A stretch of DNA of 5,247 nt. Source: Candidatus Atribacteria bacterium. Its GTDB lineage: Bacteria > Atribacterota > Atribacteria > Atribacterales > Atribacteraceae. A program made the translations under genes and the position numbers. Shown here piece by piece: positions 4,791-5,247 of the stretch (position 1 is its first letter; every line of letters starts with the position of its first letter). Under the pieces are notes generated by a model, which searched no databases, was not told the origin of the DNA, and saw nothing but the letters and a program-made list of their open reading frames with translations. Where the stretch lies: positions 1-5,247 of the forward strand of contig PWXL01000159.1 of the NCBI GenBank assembly GCA_003561145.1, read 5' to 3'.

Positions 4791-5247
4791 ATGTTAAGTG
4801 ACCTGGAAATAGCGCAACGAGCGGAGTTGAAACCTATTTACGAGATAGCGGAGGGACTTGGTCTTACGGAAGAAGATATCGAACCCTACGGAAAATACAA
4901 GGCCAAGGTATCACTCGATGTGCTGGATAAGGTAGCGGGTAATAATCAAGGGAAATACATTGATGTCACCGCTATAACTCCTACACCTCTTGGAGAAGGA
5001 AAGACCGTAACCACCATCGGTCTCACCATGGGGTTGAACCAGATCGGAAAGAAAAGCATCGTCTGCATTCGCCAACCTTCTCTGGGGCCGGTGTTCGGTA
5101 TAAAAGGAGGTGCCGCCGGCGGAGGGTACTCCCAGGTGATTCCCATGGAAGACTTCAATCTGCACCTGACCGGAGACACCCACGCTGTCTCTCTTGCGCA
5201 CAACCTGCTCTCGGCATTTATTGATAACCATCTCCACCATGGGAACA
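4791..5247 (+). CDS. fhs: Formate-tetrahydrofolate ligase, N-terminal part (cut by window)
   Basis: Formyltetrahydrofolate synthetase joins formate to tetrahydrofolate using ATP. It is the second step of the methyl branch of the Wood-Ljungdahl pathway, and in reverse can yield ATP during formyl-THF breakdown. The first 152 residues are present of a usual 555-560 or so. The nucleotide-binding loop TPTPLGEGKT spans 63-72 with Lys71. The conserved block RQPSLGPVFGIKGGAAGGGY begins at Arg94 and is followed by SQVIPMEDFNLHLTGD and HAVSLAHNLL, all hallmarks of the family. As I recall, Moorella has REPS where this protein has RQPS; RQPS is common in other members, so this is not a defect. The start is fixed by a strong ribosome binding site and by the N-terminus matching the family. 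It follows the corrinoid gene on the same strand and diverges from acsBC. Confidence 0.97.
   Translation, partial: MLSDLEIAQRAELKPIYEIAEGLGLTEEDIEPYGKYKAKVSLDVLDKVAGNNQGKYIDVTAITPTPLGEGKTVTTIGLTMGLNQIGKKSIVCIRQPSLGPVFGIKGGAAGGGYSQVIPMEDFNLHLTGDTHAVSLAHNLLSAFIDNHLHHGN

Overview
The window is a piece of a Wood-Ljungdahl (reductive acetyl-CoA) gene region from an anaerobic bacterium. It is most likely a Gram-positive acetogen, syntroph or sulfate reducer of the Clostridia / Peptococcaceae kind. This rests on the gene content (acetyl-CoA synthase, corrinoid iron-sulfur protein, formate-THF ligase, a free-standing methyltransferase corrinoid protein), strong AGGAGG-like ribosome binding sites, a GTG start, and coding DNA of moderate GC with AT-richer spacers. 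The species cannot be named from the sequence.

Layout. On the minus strand, acsB (3247 to 1028, complete, 739 aa) is followed after 19 bp by acsC (1008 to the left edge, first 336 codons; the C-terminal corrinoid domain lies outside). A spacer of about 710 bp (3248-3958) separates these from two plus-strand genes. These are a 213-aa MtaC/MtbC/MtgC-type corrinoid protein (3959-4600) and, after a 190-bp spacer, fhs (4791 to the right edge, first 152 codons).

How the genes work together. Fhs activates formate onto tetrahydrofolate, at the start of the methyl branch. AcsC is the large subunit of the corrinoid iron-sulfur protein that takes the methyl group from methyl-THF and hands it to AcsB. 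AcsB joins it with CO and CoA to make acetyl-CoA (or the reverse). The small corrinoid protein is the kind that shuttles methyl groups from a substrate-specific methyltransferase into the folate pool, so it could feed methylated compounds into the same pathway. Its partner methyltransferases, and the CO dehydrogenase (acsA), are not in this window.

The least ordinary part is the non-coding DNA. The acsB leader contains an 8-bp stem whose loop is complementary to a downstream hexamer (a possible pseudoknot), then directly a 7-bp hairpin before the start codon, a 13-nt tandem repeat, and a 17-bp palindrome. A TTTTTAC(A/C)CC motif recurs through the divergent spacer. A 17/18-bp tandem repeat precedes the corrinoid gene, and a two-part hairpin precedes fhs. 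I recognise none of these as a described riboswitch or operator. They are candidates only, since no folding or comparison could be run.
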